Source: Hungatella effluvii (GTDB lineage Bacteria; Bacillota; Clostridia; Lachnospirales; Lachnospiraceae). Taken from it: a stretch of 64,000 nucleotides of DNA. The position numbers and the translations under genes are program-made. This document shows positions 8,827-16,241 of the stretch, in pieces. The first letter of the stretch is position 1; each line of letters starts with the position of its first letter. The DNA lies in the NCBI RefSeq assembly GCF_003201875.1, contig NZ_QJKD01000021.1, positions 35,120 to 99,119 of the forward strand, written 5' to 3'. Under the pieces are notes generated by a model. The model was not told where the DNA came from and ran no database searches. It worked only from the letters and a program-made list of their open reading frames with translations.

Positions 8827-9702
8827 TTACATCATGTCCATAAACTGTTTGGAAGCCTGGGAAACGGGAAGGCTTTCATTATAGGCGACGATCATCTGAC
8901 GTGCGGGCATCTTTTCCGTGAGTTTGACGATGAATAAGTCTTTGTCGCTTTCCGGGATGCAGAAATCGGGAACAAAGGCGATTCCCAGGCCGATTCGTGC
9001 CAGATCGATCAGCAGATCGTTGCTGCTTAACTCGATCTCCGGAACCAGGTCCAGCTGTTCCCGCTGGAACATATGGTGCAGGAATTCGCTGGTGGTGCTC
9101 TTTCTGTCCAGCATCAGGATGGGGTATGTCTGCAGCTTCTGCAGGCTGACCGTCTCGCCCTTCAGCGGGAAATACTCCTGATTGGCGACGAAGACGTCGT
9201 GAAATTCATTGATTACCCGGACGTTCTGTGAATTGGAGAGGCCCGAGTTGGGATAGTTGGTGATGATGAAATCAACCTGTCCGTTCTCCAGTAAGTGGGC
9301 ACACTCGATGGAGGTCTGGTTGGTGACTTTTATATGAACATTGGGGTAAGCCTTGTGGAAGCGGTTTAAGTACGGAATCAGATAGTAACGGCAGATGGTG
9401 TCGCTGGCGCCGATGCGCAGCTGGCCGCCGTTTAGGGTGTTGGCCTCCAGAAGCTGATTTTCCCCTTTTTGAATCAAATTGATGGCGGGTTCCACGTGTT
9501 TTAAGAGAATCTCGCCTTCCGGGGTAAGTTGGACTTTTTTCGTGCTCCGGATGAAGAGCGTCTGATTCAGCTTTTTCTCCAGCACTTTGATGGACTGGCT
9601 GACCGCCGACTGTGAAATAAACAGCTGTTTCGACGCTTCGGAGAAGCTCAGTGTGGCAGCAACATGGTAAAATACTTTATACAATTCATAATTAATATCC
9701 AT
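8827..9702 (-). CDS. LysR family transcriptional regulator
   Basis: This has the usual layout and length (291 residues) of LysR regulators. An N-terminal winged helix-turn-helix (FSEASKQLFISQSAVSQSIKVLE, about residues 18-40) is followed by a periplasmic-binding-protein-like effector domain from about residue 90. The gene points away from the sigma-like gene across a ~275-bp gap that also holds the cloverleaf repeat, so that gene is a plausible target, though no LysR box was identified. The effector is unknown. Confidence 0.93.
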   Translation of the reverse strand: MDINYELYKVFYHVAATLSFSEASKQLFISQSAVSQSIKVLEKKLNQTLFIRSTKKVQLTPEGEILLKHVEPAINLIQKGENQLLEANTLNGGQLRIGASDTICRYYLIPYLNRFHKAYPNVHIKVTNQTSIECAHLLENGQVDFIITNYPNSGLSNSQNVRVINEFHDVFVANQEYFPLKGETVSLQKLQTYPILMLDRKSTTSEFLHHMFQREQLDLVPEIELSSNDLLIDLARIGLGIAFVPDFCIPESDKDLFIVKLTEKMPARQMIVAYNESLPVSQASKQFMDMM

Positions 9703-9797
9703 TATTAGTCCTCCTTATAAATCTAAGGACATTCTATCACAAATGCGATGGATTTGTAAAGGAAATTGACAAAAATACCAGATTATGGTAACTTGGT

Positions 9798-9947
9798 GTA
9801 ACAGTTCAGACGGCGGAAAAATCAGTGTAAAGGCGGGCGTTAAGCTTGCTTATAAGACCGTTTTTGCACTGATTTTTACATCGGATGGATATCCGATGCT
9901 TCTTGACCGGTTTATCGGTCAAGAAGATGAGCCGTCTGAACCGTTAC
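9798..9947. repeat. 150-nt cloverleaf-like palindromic element
   Basis: An outer 17-bp inverted repeat (9798-9814 with 9931-9947, one mismatch) encloses three hairpins. Hairpin A pairs AAAAATCAGTG at 9817-9827 with 9867-9877. Hairpin B pairs CATCGGAT at 9879-9886 with 9891-9898. Hairpin C pairs CTTCTTGACCG at 9899-9909 with 9916-9926. Every arm is perfect except the outer mismatch. It lies just before the ribosome binding site of the sigma-like gene, so it could be a mobile repeat, a leader RNA structure, or both. An ORF can be read through it but has no ribosome binding site. Confidence 0.85.
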
Positions 9948-9977
9948 AACTTAGCAGTCAGAAGGAGAGTAAGATTT

Positions 9978-10574
9978 ATGCATGACGATTTTTATCAGAT
10001 GTACCTGGAAGAAATGAAAGCGATCACTCCCTGTACACAGGAGGAGAACACGCAGCTGTTAAATGACGCCGCGGCCGGGAATGAGGGGGCGAAGAAGCGC
10101 CTCATCGAGGGGAATCTGGAAGCCGCCTTAACCTGTGCGAAAGCGTATGACGGAAAGGGAGTACTTTTGACGGACCTGGTCGCCGAGGCGAACATGGCGC
10201 TGACCATGGCCGTGACGGAATTCTTAACCAATCCGGGAGACGGTGATTTCGAGGGTTTTTTGACGGCACGGATGAAGGAAGCGCTTGATCTGGCTGTGGA
10301 GGAGGAAGAGTCCGCGGAGCAGACCGGAGAGGAACTGGCTGCCAGAGTCAACGTACTGCAGACCGTATCCCAGGCGCTTGCCAGAGAGCTGGGGCGTGAG
10401 GCTGCGGTGGAAGAGCTGGCGGATAAGATGAAGATGTCTGTGGATGAAGTGAAGGACATCATGAAGATGGCCATGGATGCCATGAGCATGAACGCGGAAA
10501 ACGCGGATCTGGAAGAACTGGCAGAAGTGGAAGGAATAGAAATTACCGAGGCTGCGGAGGATGAAGAGGAATGA
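9978..10574 (+). CDS. sigma-70-like protein with regions 1.2/2/3 but no region 4
   Basis: The N-terminal half resembles sigma-70 regions 1.2-2.1: YLEEMKAITPCTQEE, then NEGAKKRLIEGNLEAALTCA, then VLLTDLVAEANMAL. A helix-turn-helix-like segment near residues 120-155 (ALARELGREAAVEELADKM) matches region 3. There is no region 4 for the -35 element; the tail is instead very acidic (ends AAEDEEE). A regulatory or degenerate sigma is more likely than a normal one. The start at 9978 is chosen over upstream frames because GAAGGAGA at 9961-9968 sits 9 nt before it. It overlaps the phosphatase gene by 4 nt (ATGA). Confidence 0.78.
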   Translation: MHDDFYQMYLEEMKAITPCTQEENTQLLNDAAAGNEGAKKRLIEGNLEAALTCAKAYDGKGVLLTDLVAEANMALTMAVTEFLTNPGDGDFEGFLTARMKEALDLAVEEEESAEQTGEELAARVNVLQTVSQALARELGREAAVEELADKMKMSVDEVKDIMKMAMDAMSMNAENADLEELAEVEGIEITEAAEDEEE

Positions 10575-11185
10575 AACTATATCTGATACGCCATGGACAG
10601 ACGGACTGGAATATCCAGGGAAAGATTCAGGGCAGTCACGACATACCCTTAAATGACACGGGAAGAGCCCAGGCGAAGCTTGTGGCGGAGGGGATGGACA
10701 GCCGGCCGGTGACAAAGATATTTTCCAGCACGCTGATGCGGGCGGTGGAGACGGCGCGGATGATCGGCGACCGCCAGCAGGTGGAGACTTATCTGGTCCC
10801 GGGACTCATCGAGGTGGAATTCGGCAAATGGGAAGGCATGACCTGGGACGAGATAAAGGAACAGTATCCGGCAGAGTATGAGCGCTGGTCCATCAATCCG
10901 GTGGATGTGGCGCCGCCCGGCGGTGAAACCCAGATGGAGGCCATGGAACGGGTAGCAGGGGCCATCGAAGCCGTCATGGAGATGACAAACGGCCGGGAAG
11001 ACATCGCGGTCGTGTCCCACGGTGCGACCATGGCTTATATTGTCGCCTATTTAATGAGAAACCATCCGGAAGAAGCGGAGATTATAGTAGATAACGCCAG
11101 CATTACTACCGTGAACTACAATCCCATCACCCAGGATTATATGCTGCTGGAGGTGAACGACACCACGCATCTCTGTAAGAGGTAG
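10571..11185 (+). CDS. histidine phosphatase family protein (phosphoglycerate-mutase-like)
   Basis: This branch-1 histidine phosphatase has the catalytic LIRHGQTDWN at residues 4-13, the second arginine region SSTLMRAVETARMI, the acid EVEFGKWEGMTWDEI and the second catalytic histidine in VVSHGATM. Its length of 204 residues is normal. It is probably a cytosolic phosphatase of unknown small-molecule substrate (relatives include CobC, GpmB and PhoE). It is translationally coupled to the sigma-like gene upstream. Confidence 0.92.
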   Translation: MKLYLIRHGQTDWNIQGKIQGSHDIPLNDTGRAQAKLVAEGMDSRPVTKIFSSTLMRAVETARMIGDRQQVETYLVPGLIEVEFGKWEGMTWDEIKEQYPAEYERWSINPVDVAPPGGETQMEAMERVAGAIEAVMEMTNGREDIAVVSHGATMAYIVAYLMRNHPEEAEIIVDNASITTVNYNPITQDYMLLEVNDTTHLCKR

Positions 11186-11200
11186 CGGCACTCTGTACGT

Positions 11201-11374
11201 TTACCGGGGCACGGAATGAGACAATTGGATAAAGAGTATTGCAAACAGCATGGGAATCACCGCATATCCGGGGCTTACCTGGCCTCTCTGCAGCAGGACG
11301 TAGAGAGAGCCCAAAAGGGTCAGCACGGTAAAGATCAGCGCGAGGGTTTTAAATGCTGTTTTTTTCATATTCAT
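11201..11374 (-). CDS. small membrane protein of 57 residues, coupled to the lipoprotein gene
   Basis: This short gene begins MNMKKTAFKTLALIFTVL and ends LSHSVPR. It has two hydrophobic segments (about residues 8-28 and 36-51) and a basic N terminus, so it is predicted to be a small two-pass membrane protein or a cleaved leader plus one helix. Its ATG at 11374 overlaps the upstream lipoprotein stop as ATGA, and AAAGGAA lies 6-7 nt before it, so translation is coupled. No family was recognised. Confidence 0.7.
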   Translation of the reverse strand: MNMKKTAFKTLALIFTVLTLLGSLYVLLQRGQVSPGYAVIPMLFAILFIQLSHSVPR

Positions 11375-11982
11375 GGTGTATTCCTTTCTTTTTCGGTTCC
11401 GGGGAGTGTCTTACCGGAGAACTGGAGGGTGACGGCTTTGACTTCTTTATACTGTCTGCCAGCCAGCTTTTCCGGTTCCTCATAGTCGTCTGTATTTGGA
11501 AAGATGACGGAATCGGAGTCGGTGTATGCCACGATACCGAGGGGGATTTTTTCATCTGTCCGGATGGGGGAAGTCTCTGTCAGCCAGGAATCCGCAGTAT
11601 TTTTATAATGGTTGGAACCGAGCATGACTTCGTACCGGCCCTCCCCGCAGGAAAAGGTAATGGAGTCATCGGAAAACAGAATGGCGACGCGGTCATCTTC
11701 CTGCCCGGACTGGCTGAAAACCGAGGAAGCGACGGTTTCCCACTGCCCCTGTTCGTTCAGCGTTTCGACGGAAAAGAGAAGAGAAGAAATCCCGGGTTCC
11801 GTTTTATAATCATATAATTTTACACTGCGTCCGGTCTCAATCAAGGCGACAGTCTGCTGTTCCTTTTCCGTCAGCTCAGCCTTCTGAATTGTCATGGCGC
11901 CGTCCTGTTTCCCGGAACATCCGGCTAACAGAAAAACAAGACTGAACGCCAGCACAGTTCTTATGGATCGTATTTTTTCCAT
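11371..11982 (-). CDS. putative lipoprotein of unknown function
   Basis: This is a 203-residue secreted lipoprotein. A basic N terminus (MEKIRSIR), a hydrophobic stretch and the lipobox LLAGC place the modified cysteine near residue 22. The mature part has no recognised domain and mentions no obvious catalytic motif. An upstream in-frame ATG exists at 12012, but AAAGGAGA lies 7 nt before the ATG at 11982, which also gives a normal signal peptide. The downstream 57-residue membrane protein overlaps its stop codon. Confidence 0.75.
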   Translation of the reverse strand: MEKIRSIRTVLAFSLVFLLAGCSGKQDGAMTIQKAELTEKEQQTVALIETGRSVKLYDYKTEPGISSLLFSVETLNEQGQWETVASSVFSQSGQEDDRVAILFSDDSITFSCGEGRYEVMLGSNHYKNTADSWLTETSPIRTDEKIPLGIVAYTDSDSVIFPNTDDYEEPEKLAGRQYKEVKAVTLQFSGKTLPGTEKERNTP

Positions 11983-12136
11983 AGAGATCTCCTTTTTCGT
12001 TTGTTTTTTCATTATATCATATTGGAACGGAGAAGTAATGGATATTTGTTATTTATGGAATAAGTTCCCACTTTTTTACATATACTAAAAAAGAATGATA
12101 CAACCTATAACAGGAAAGAAAAGGAGCGTTTTCAAT

Positions 12137-12388
12137 ATGGCGAGAGGCGTAAGAAAATCACCGGTGGAAAAATTACAGGATCAGTTAAATGAGGTAAGAG
12201 AGAGCATCAAACAGTATGAGAACTGCCTCGTTACCTTAAAAGAAAAGGAAAAAGCATTAAATGAACAGATCGAACTGGAGGAGTTTAAAACAATCCGCGG
12301 CCTGCTCACAGAACAGGGAATCGGAATGGAAGAATTGAAAGAAATGCTGGAGTCGAATGTGACCGCAGTGGAAGAGCAGAGCGCGTAA
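12137..12388 (+). CDS. small coiled-coil protein
   Basis: The 83-residue charged protein starts MARGVRKSPVEKLQDQLNEV and is almost entirely predicted helical, with heptad-like spacing of leucines and charged residues over residues 10-70. Small proteins of this type in clostridia are variously annotated as FliJ-like or DUF4315-like; I cannot decide. The start at 12137 is used because AAGGAG lies 10 nt upstream, rather than the longer frame from 12095. It is single and followed by a terminator. Confidence 0.65.
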   Translation: MARGVRKSPVEKLQDQLNEVRESIKQYENCLVTLKEKEKALNEQIELEEFKTIRGLLTEQGIGMEELKEMLESNVTAVEEQSA

Positions 12389-12404
12389 AACGCCCTGCTT
12401 TTTT
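12376..12404 (+). terminator. terminator overlapping the end of the coiled-coil gene
   Basis: GCAG.GCG pairs with CGC.CTGC around CGTAAAA and is followed by six T residues. The 5' arm lies inside the last codons of the gene. Confidence 0.75.
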
Positions 12405-12476
12405 CTTTGCATGAGGTCGAAAAATGGCTTGTATTCATTGTAAAACAATGAAAATTTGTGAATAAAATATCTACAG

Positions 12477-12506
12477 TTGACTTTTACAATTTCTCTATAT
12501 TATGAT
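12477..12506 (+). promoter_or_regulatory. promoter of the PPi-PFK gene
   Basis: TTGACT at 12477-12482 and TATGAT at 12501-12506 with 18-bp spacing lie upstream of the phosphofructokinase gene. Confidence 0.6.
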
Positions 12507-12519
12507 AGGAGCGTAGGAA

Positions 12520-12535
12520 TTGTAAGTACTTACAA
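12520..12535. promoter_or_regulatory. 16-bp perfect palindrome at the PPi-PFK promoter (candidate operator)
   Basis: TTGTAAGTACTTACAA is a perfect palindrome placed just after the -10 box, roughly at +8 to +23, where a bound repressor would block initiation. The GTAnnTAC half-site pattern is of the kind bound by GntR-family repressors; which protein binds is unknown. Confidence 0.55.
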
Positions 12536-12572
12536 AAACAAAAAATAATCATGGTCATGGAGGATTGCGGAG

Positions 12573-13829
12573 ATGAAAGAAGTAAGAGGAAATGTAATTG
12601 TCGGCCAGTCAGGCGGACCCACAGCGGTCATTAATTCCAGTCTTGCAGGCGTCTATAAGACAGCAAAGGACAGGGGAGCGAAAAAGGTGTTCGGGATGCT
12701 GCACGGCATTCAGGGACTGCTGGAAGAACGGTACGTGGATCTGTCGCAACACATCAAAAATGATCTGGATATTGAACTGTTAAAGAGAACTCCCTCCGCC
12801 TATTTAGGCTCCTGCCGTTACAAACTGCCGGAGATCTGTGAAGACCAGGAGATCTATAAAAAGATCTTTTCCATTCTGGATAAACTGGAGGTGGAATACT
12901 TCTTCTATATCGGCGGCAATGACTCCATGGATACGATAAAAAAACTCTCTGATTACTCCATCTTAAACGGCAGCAGGATCCGGTTTATGGGCGTGCCGAA
13001 GACCATTGACAATGATTTAGCCGCGACGGACCATACGCCGGGATATGGCAGCGCCGCAAAATACATAGGCTCTATCACGAAGGAGGTAATCCGTGACGGC
13101 CTGGTATATGACCAGCAGAACGTGACGCTTTTGGAAATCATGGGCCGCAACGCCGGCTGGCTCACGGGCGCGGCCGCCCTTGCCAAGTGTGAGGACTGCG
13201 AGGGGCCGGATATGATCTTTCTACCTGAGATTCCCTTTGATGTGGAGAACTTCATGAAAAAGGTGGAAGAGCTGCACAAGCGGAAAAAATCCGTGGTAGT
13301 TGCGATTTCAGAGGGTGTGAAGATGGCGGATGGACGCTACGTCTGTGAGCTGACCGACACCATCGATTACGTGGATGCCTTTGGCCACAGGCAGCTGACC
13401 GGGACCGCACGTTATCTTGCCGAGAAGATTTCACGGGAAGTCGGATGCAAGACGAGGGCCATCGAGTTTAACTCCCTCCAGCGCTGCGCCTCCCATATCG
13501 TGTCACGGGTTGATATTACCGAGGCGTTCCAGGTGGGCGGCGCAGCCGTCAAAGCGGCGTTCGAAGGGGAGACAGGCAAGATGATTATCTTAAAGCGCGT
13601 CTCAGACGACCCGTATATCTGTGTGACCGATATCTACGACGTCCATAAGGTGGCAAATGTGGAGAAAAAGGTGCCGAGGGAGTGGATTAATGAGGCAGGC
13701 GACTACGTGACCGAGGAGTTCGTAAGCTATATCAAGCCGCTCATTCAGGCGGAGCTGACGCCGATCATGGTAGATGGGCTGCCAAGGCATCTGTATTACA
13801 CAGACGTGGAACAAAAACAGTCCAGGTAG
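12573..13829 (+). CDS. pfp: 6-phosphofructokinase, pyrophosphate-type
   Basis: This enzyme phosphorylates fructose 6-phosphate to fructose 1,6-bisphosphate in glycolysis. Residue choices point to pyrophosphate as phosphoryl donor. The donor-site motif reads GGNDSMDT where ATP enzymes have GGDGS, and the catalytic loop reads PKTIDND where ATP enzymes have PGTIDND. The 418-residue length fits the clostridial PPi-PFK group. Use of PPi makes the step reversible and saves ATP. Its 3' end overlaps the convergent CAT-like gene by 34 nt. A palindromic operator covers its promoter. Confidence 0.9.
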   Translation: MKEVRGNVIVGQSGGPTAVINSSLAGVYKTAKDRGAKKVFGMLHGIQGLLEERYVDLSQHIKNDLDIELLKRTPSAYLGSCRYKLPEICEDQEIYKKIFSILDKLEVEYFFYIGGNDSMDTIKKLSDYSILNGSRIRFMGVPKTIDNDLAATDHTPGYGSAAKYIGSITKEVIRDGLVYDQQNVTLLEIMGRNAGWLTGAAALAKCEDCEGPDMIFLPEIPFDVENFMKKVEELHKRKKSVVVAISEGVKMADGRYVCELTDTIDYVDAFGHRQLTGTARYLAEKISREVGCKTRAIEFNSLQRCASHIVSRVDITEAFQVGGAAVKAAFEGETGKMIILKRVSDDPYICVTDIYDVHKVANVEKKVPREWINEAGDYVTEEFVSYIKPLIQAELTPIMVDGLPRHLYYTDVEQKQSR

Positions 13830-14431
13830 TTCTGCAGAAGCTTTGCCAGCTTACCGATGTGAACGCCATCCACAAAGGAGTGGTGCACCTGTACCGAGAA
13901 AGGAAGCAGTGTCCTTCCGTCCCGTTCGAAATACCTTCCCCAGTCGAACAGCGGTGTGGCATTGTCCCTGCTGCCGGAATCGGTGTGGGAAATGTGGGTA
14001 AAGGATACCCATGGAAATGCGGAGAACTGGAAGATATCATTCCCCATGGGGCCGGTGAAATATTCCTTCTGATTCTGCTCCGTGCGCTTCGCCAGGGCGA
14101 CGTATTCCTCCAGGGTATCTTTCATCCCGACATTTACAACCTTAAAAAGCTCCGTATCCGGATTCAGATACGTGAAGGACGTGTGGATCCGGTCAAATAT
14201 AACTGGCTGGCCGTCCATAAAGCGGCAGCGGAATTCTTTGATTCGGTTGGCACAGTCCGCAACGGCGTAGACGAAGGAAAAGGTAAAGGAATACCCCTTT
14301 TCCCGGATTGCGGTGAGAAAATTGGTGATATCCAGTTCAAAACTGACACAGTATTGCGGCTGGGCGCTGTTTCGGAAAATCTGGTAGTGAAGAGCACGGT
14401 CCCAGGTGGTTAAGTCGATGAGTTCCATCAT
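13796..14431 (-). CDS. chloramphenicol-acetyltransferase-like protein
   Basis: The fold and motifs are of the CatA trimeric acetyltransferase family. The C-terminal HHSFVDGVHIG carries the catalytic histidine and the HHxxxDG signature near residue 190, and the N-terminal WDRALHYQIFRN is typical. The length of 211 residues is normal. Real resistance enzymes usually read HHAVCDGFH; chromosomal clostridial homologues like this one are often of unproven activity, so resistance should not be assumed. The site AAGGAGG is 7 nt before the ATG. It converges on and overlaps the phosphofructokinase gene. Confidence 0.85.
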   Translation of the reverse strand: MMELIDLTTWDRALHYQIFRNSAQPQYCVSFELDITNFLTAIREKGYSFTFSFVYAVADCANRIKEFRCRFMDGQPVIFDRIHTSFTYLNPDTELFKVVNVGMKDTLEEYVALAKRTEQNQKEYFTGPMGNDIFQFSAFPWVSFTHISHTDSGSRDNATPLFDWGRYFERDGRTLLPFSVQVHHSFVDGVHIGKLAKLLQNYLDCFCSTSV

Positions 14432-14570
14432 GGTTTTCCTCCTTTTGTCTTGAGTGATTGATATGAGATATAGCTGCGGGTCTCCTGCATAAATGCAGGG
14501 GTTAATGTGATTATAGATCGAAAGATATATGATGTCAATAAGACATAGTATGACTGAATGCTACTATCAA

Positions 14571-14619
14571 TTTAAAAAATCAGATGTCCGGCGGATAGAT
14601 GCGCAGATATCTGATTTTT
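14571..14619 (-). terminator. terminator of the FadR-type regulator gene
   Basis: On the minus strand AAAAATCAGAT pairs with ATCTGATTTTT and continues into a T run. The remaining gap 14432-14570 shows no gene; it contains a small GCAT-centred dyad (CCTGCATAAATGCAGG at 14485). Confidence 0.8.
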
Positions 14620-14623
14620 CTTT

Positions 14624-15301
14624 TTACTCTATATTCAATTCTTTTATTGCGTGAAGTATGTGGATTTTCATTGCACTTCTGGCGCCTTCCGGATTTCTCT
14701 GTTCCAGAAATTCCATGATCATGCGGTGGTCCTCCATGGTGTGATTTTTTACCTGCTCATTTTTTTCGGACAGGACGACGCCCTTTGAGATGGCCTGATA
14801 GAGGACAGGCATCAGCTTATTCATAAATTCATTATGTGTGGCCTGGGCGATTGCGCGGTGAAATGCGTGTTCATCGTCAGTCCGGTCCCGGTTTGAGAGA
14901 ATCTCCTGTTCGATATGTTCCCCGATCTCCAGGATCCGTCTGATCTCGCCTTCTGTTCCGCGCAGGGCGGCAAGGGCGGCGGCTTCCGGTTCGAAGATGA
15001 GCCGCATCTCATACAAGTCCTTTGCATTGGCTTTCACATCGGCCAGCTGTTCAAAATCCTGTGTTTCATTTAATGCTTCCTCCGTGACAAAGGTGCCGAT
15101 CCCCCGGCGGATCTCCAGAACGCGGTACGCGGCCAGAATCTTTACGGCTTCACGCAGGGTGGTCCTGCTGACATGAAGCTCGTCCGCCAGATCCTGTTCG
15201 TTGGGGAGCCGGTCCCCCGGGGCGAAACGTTTTTCGATTGTGATCATTGAGCGGATGTTTTCTGCGGTGTTCTGAGAGAGCATTTTATTCTGAGCAGTCA
15301 T
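14624..15301 (-). CDS. FadR-type GntR family transcriptional regulator (FCD domain)
   Basis: This has an N-terminal winged helix-turn-helix (LPNEQDLADELHVSRTTLREAVKIL, about residues 33-57) and an all-helical C-terminal FCD effector domain. The FCD metal ligands appear in DEHAFHRAIAQATHN and near MEDHRMIMEFL. The length of 225 residues is typical. Such proteins usually repress sugar-acid or amino-acid catabolic genes in response to a carboxylate ligand. It has no adjacent catabolic operon, so its target is unclear. No strong ribosome binding site precedes the chosen ATG; the next ATG, in LSQNTAENI context, is an alternative. Confidence 0.9.
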   Translation of the reverse strand: MTAQNKMLSQNTAENIRSMITIEKRFAPGDRLPNEQDLADELHVSRTTLREAVKILAAYRVLEIRRGIGTFVTEEALNETQDFEQLADVKANAKDLYEMRLIFEPEAAALAALRGTEGEIRRILEIGEHIEQEILSNRDRTDDEHAFHRAIAQATHNEFMNKLMPVLYQAISKGVVLSEKNEQVKNHTMEDHRMIMEFLEQRNPEGARSAMKIHILHAIKELNIE

Positions 15302-15511
15302 GAGCGGTTATGCCTTTCTGTGGTTAAGCGATTTTGTTTTCTGTTTTCTAAATTCTGGTTGCAGATTTTCAGCCTTTCCTGTTTCTATATTATACTATGA
15401 TTGTCGGGCAACTTCAAATGTAAAAAAAGTAAACCATTTCCACTAAAGCATGCTATAATAAAACAGATTATGGAAAATGCCGTTTGAGTGATGCGGCGGA
15501 CGTAAGGAGAG

Positions 15512-16072
15512 GTGAAGACAGAAGTGAATGGGGAACGCATGACCGACGTAAGGATCGGTGAGTATCTCGTCTCAGATATCATGACGTGTGTCGGAAAAAA
15601 GAGCGCCGTTTATCTGAGAAAGTTCGAGCGGGTTCATGAGAAAGGCTGGAGCTTTAACTGGTGTGCGGCGCTGTTTACCGCGTTATGGTTTGCCTACCGC
15701 AAAATGTGGAAGGCAGCGGCGGCTATTATGGGCTTTAATGTGATTTATACGATGGTGTTGTCCGTCCTGGAGAACACGATGCTGACGGCGGACAACGCGC
15801 TGGTGTTCATGAGTGCGGCGGCCGGTCTGTTTGTCTTATCCATGATCGTGTTCGGGCTGCTGGGGGACTGGCTCTACAGCCGCCACATAAACGCCATTCT
15901 CGATGAACAGGGATGCCGCGGAAGGCGTGCCATCCAGAAGGATGCACTCATGGATTCTCTTCAGAAAGCCGGAGGAACCAGTATAAAAGGGATGGTCATT
16001 CTGTGGGCAGCGAGCCTGGTGCTGCAGTGGGCGATCACCTGGCTGATTTCTTTTCTTCTGCAGGCTGTATAA
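15512..16072 (+). CDS. membrane protein with DUF2628-like region
   Basis: The segment GWSFNWCAALFTALWFAYRKMWK resembles the conserved FNWxAFFFGPLWxxYRKM of DUF2628 membrane proteins. Three or four hydrophobic segments follow (about residues 70-90, 98-122 and 160-184). The function is unknown. Start choice is uncertain: GTG 15512 lies only 1-2 nt after AAGGAGA, GTG 15524 is 13 nt from it, and ATG 15539 also fits the reading frame. Confidence 0.7.
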   Translation: MKTEVNGERMTDVRIGEYLVSDIMTCVGKKSAVYLRKFERVHEKGWSFNWCAALFTALWFAYRKMWKAAAAIMGFNVIYTMVLSVLENTMLTADNALVFMSAAAGLFVLSMIVFGLLGDWLYSRHINAILDEQGCRGRRAIQKDALMDSLQKAGGTSIKGMVILWAASLVLQWAITWLISFLLQAV

Positions 16073-16106
16073 AATGTTGTATAAATAAATATAAGATATG
16101 ATAATT

Positions 16107-16155
16107 AATACCATAAGATATATTAATTTTTCTAATTGATATATTTTGTGGTATT
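16107..16155. promoter_or_regulatory. AT-rich dyad upstream of purL
   Basis: AATACCA at 16107-16113 and TGGTATT at 16149-16155 form an inverted repeat. ATATAT arms lie inside it. It could be a weak terminator for the upstream gene or an operator for purL; nothing more specific was recognised. Confidence 0.4.
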
Positions 16156-16241
16156 ATTATATCAACGAGAAGTAAAGGGTGCAGTGTGTCCCGATGAAAC
16201 ATAAAGATTGGAACTTAATGATATTTTCCAAGGAGGAAATT

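Noticed and set aside
10224..10715. Long antisense frames opposite the sigma-like and other G+C-rich genes
   Set aside because: They lack ribosome binding sites and recognisable domains and mirror the codon pattern of the real genes.
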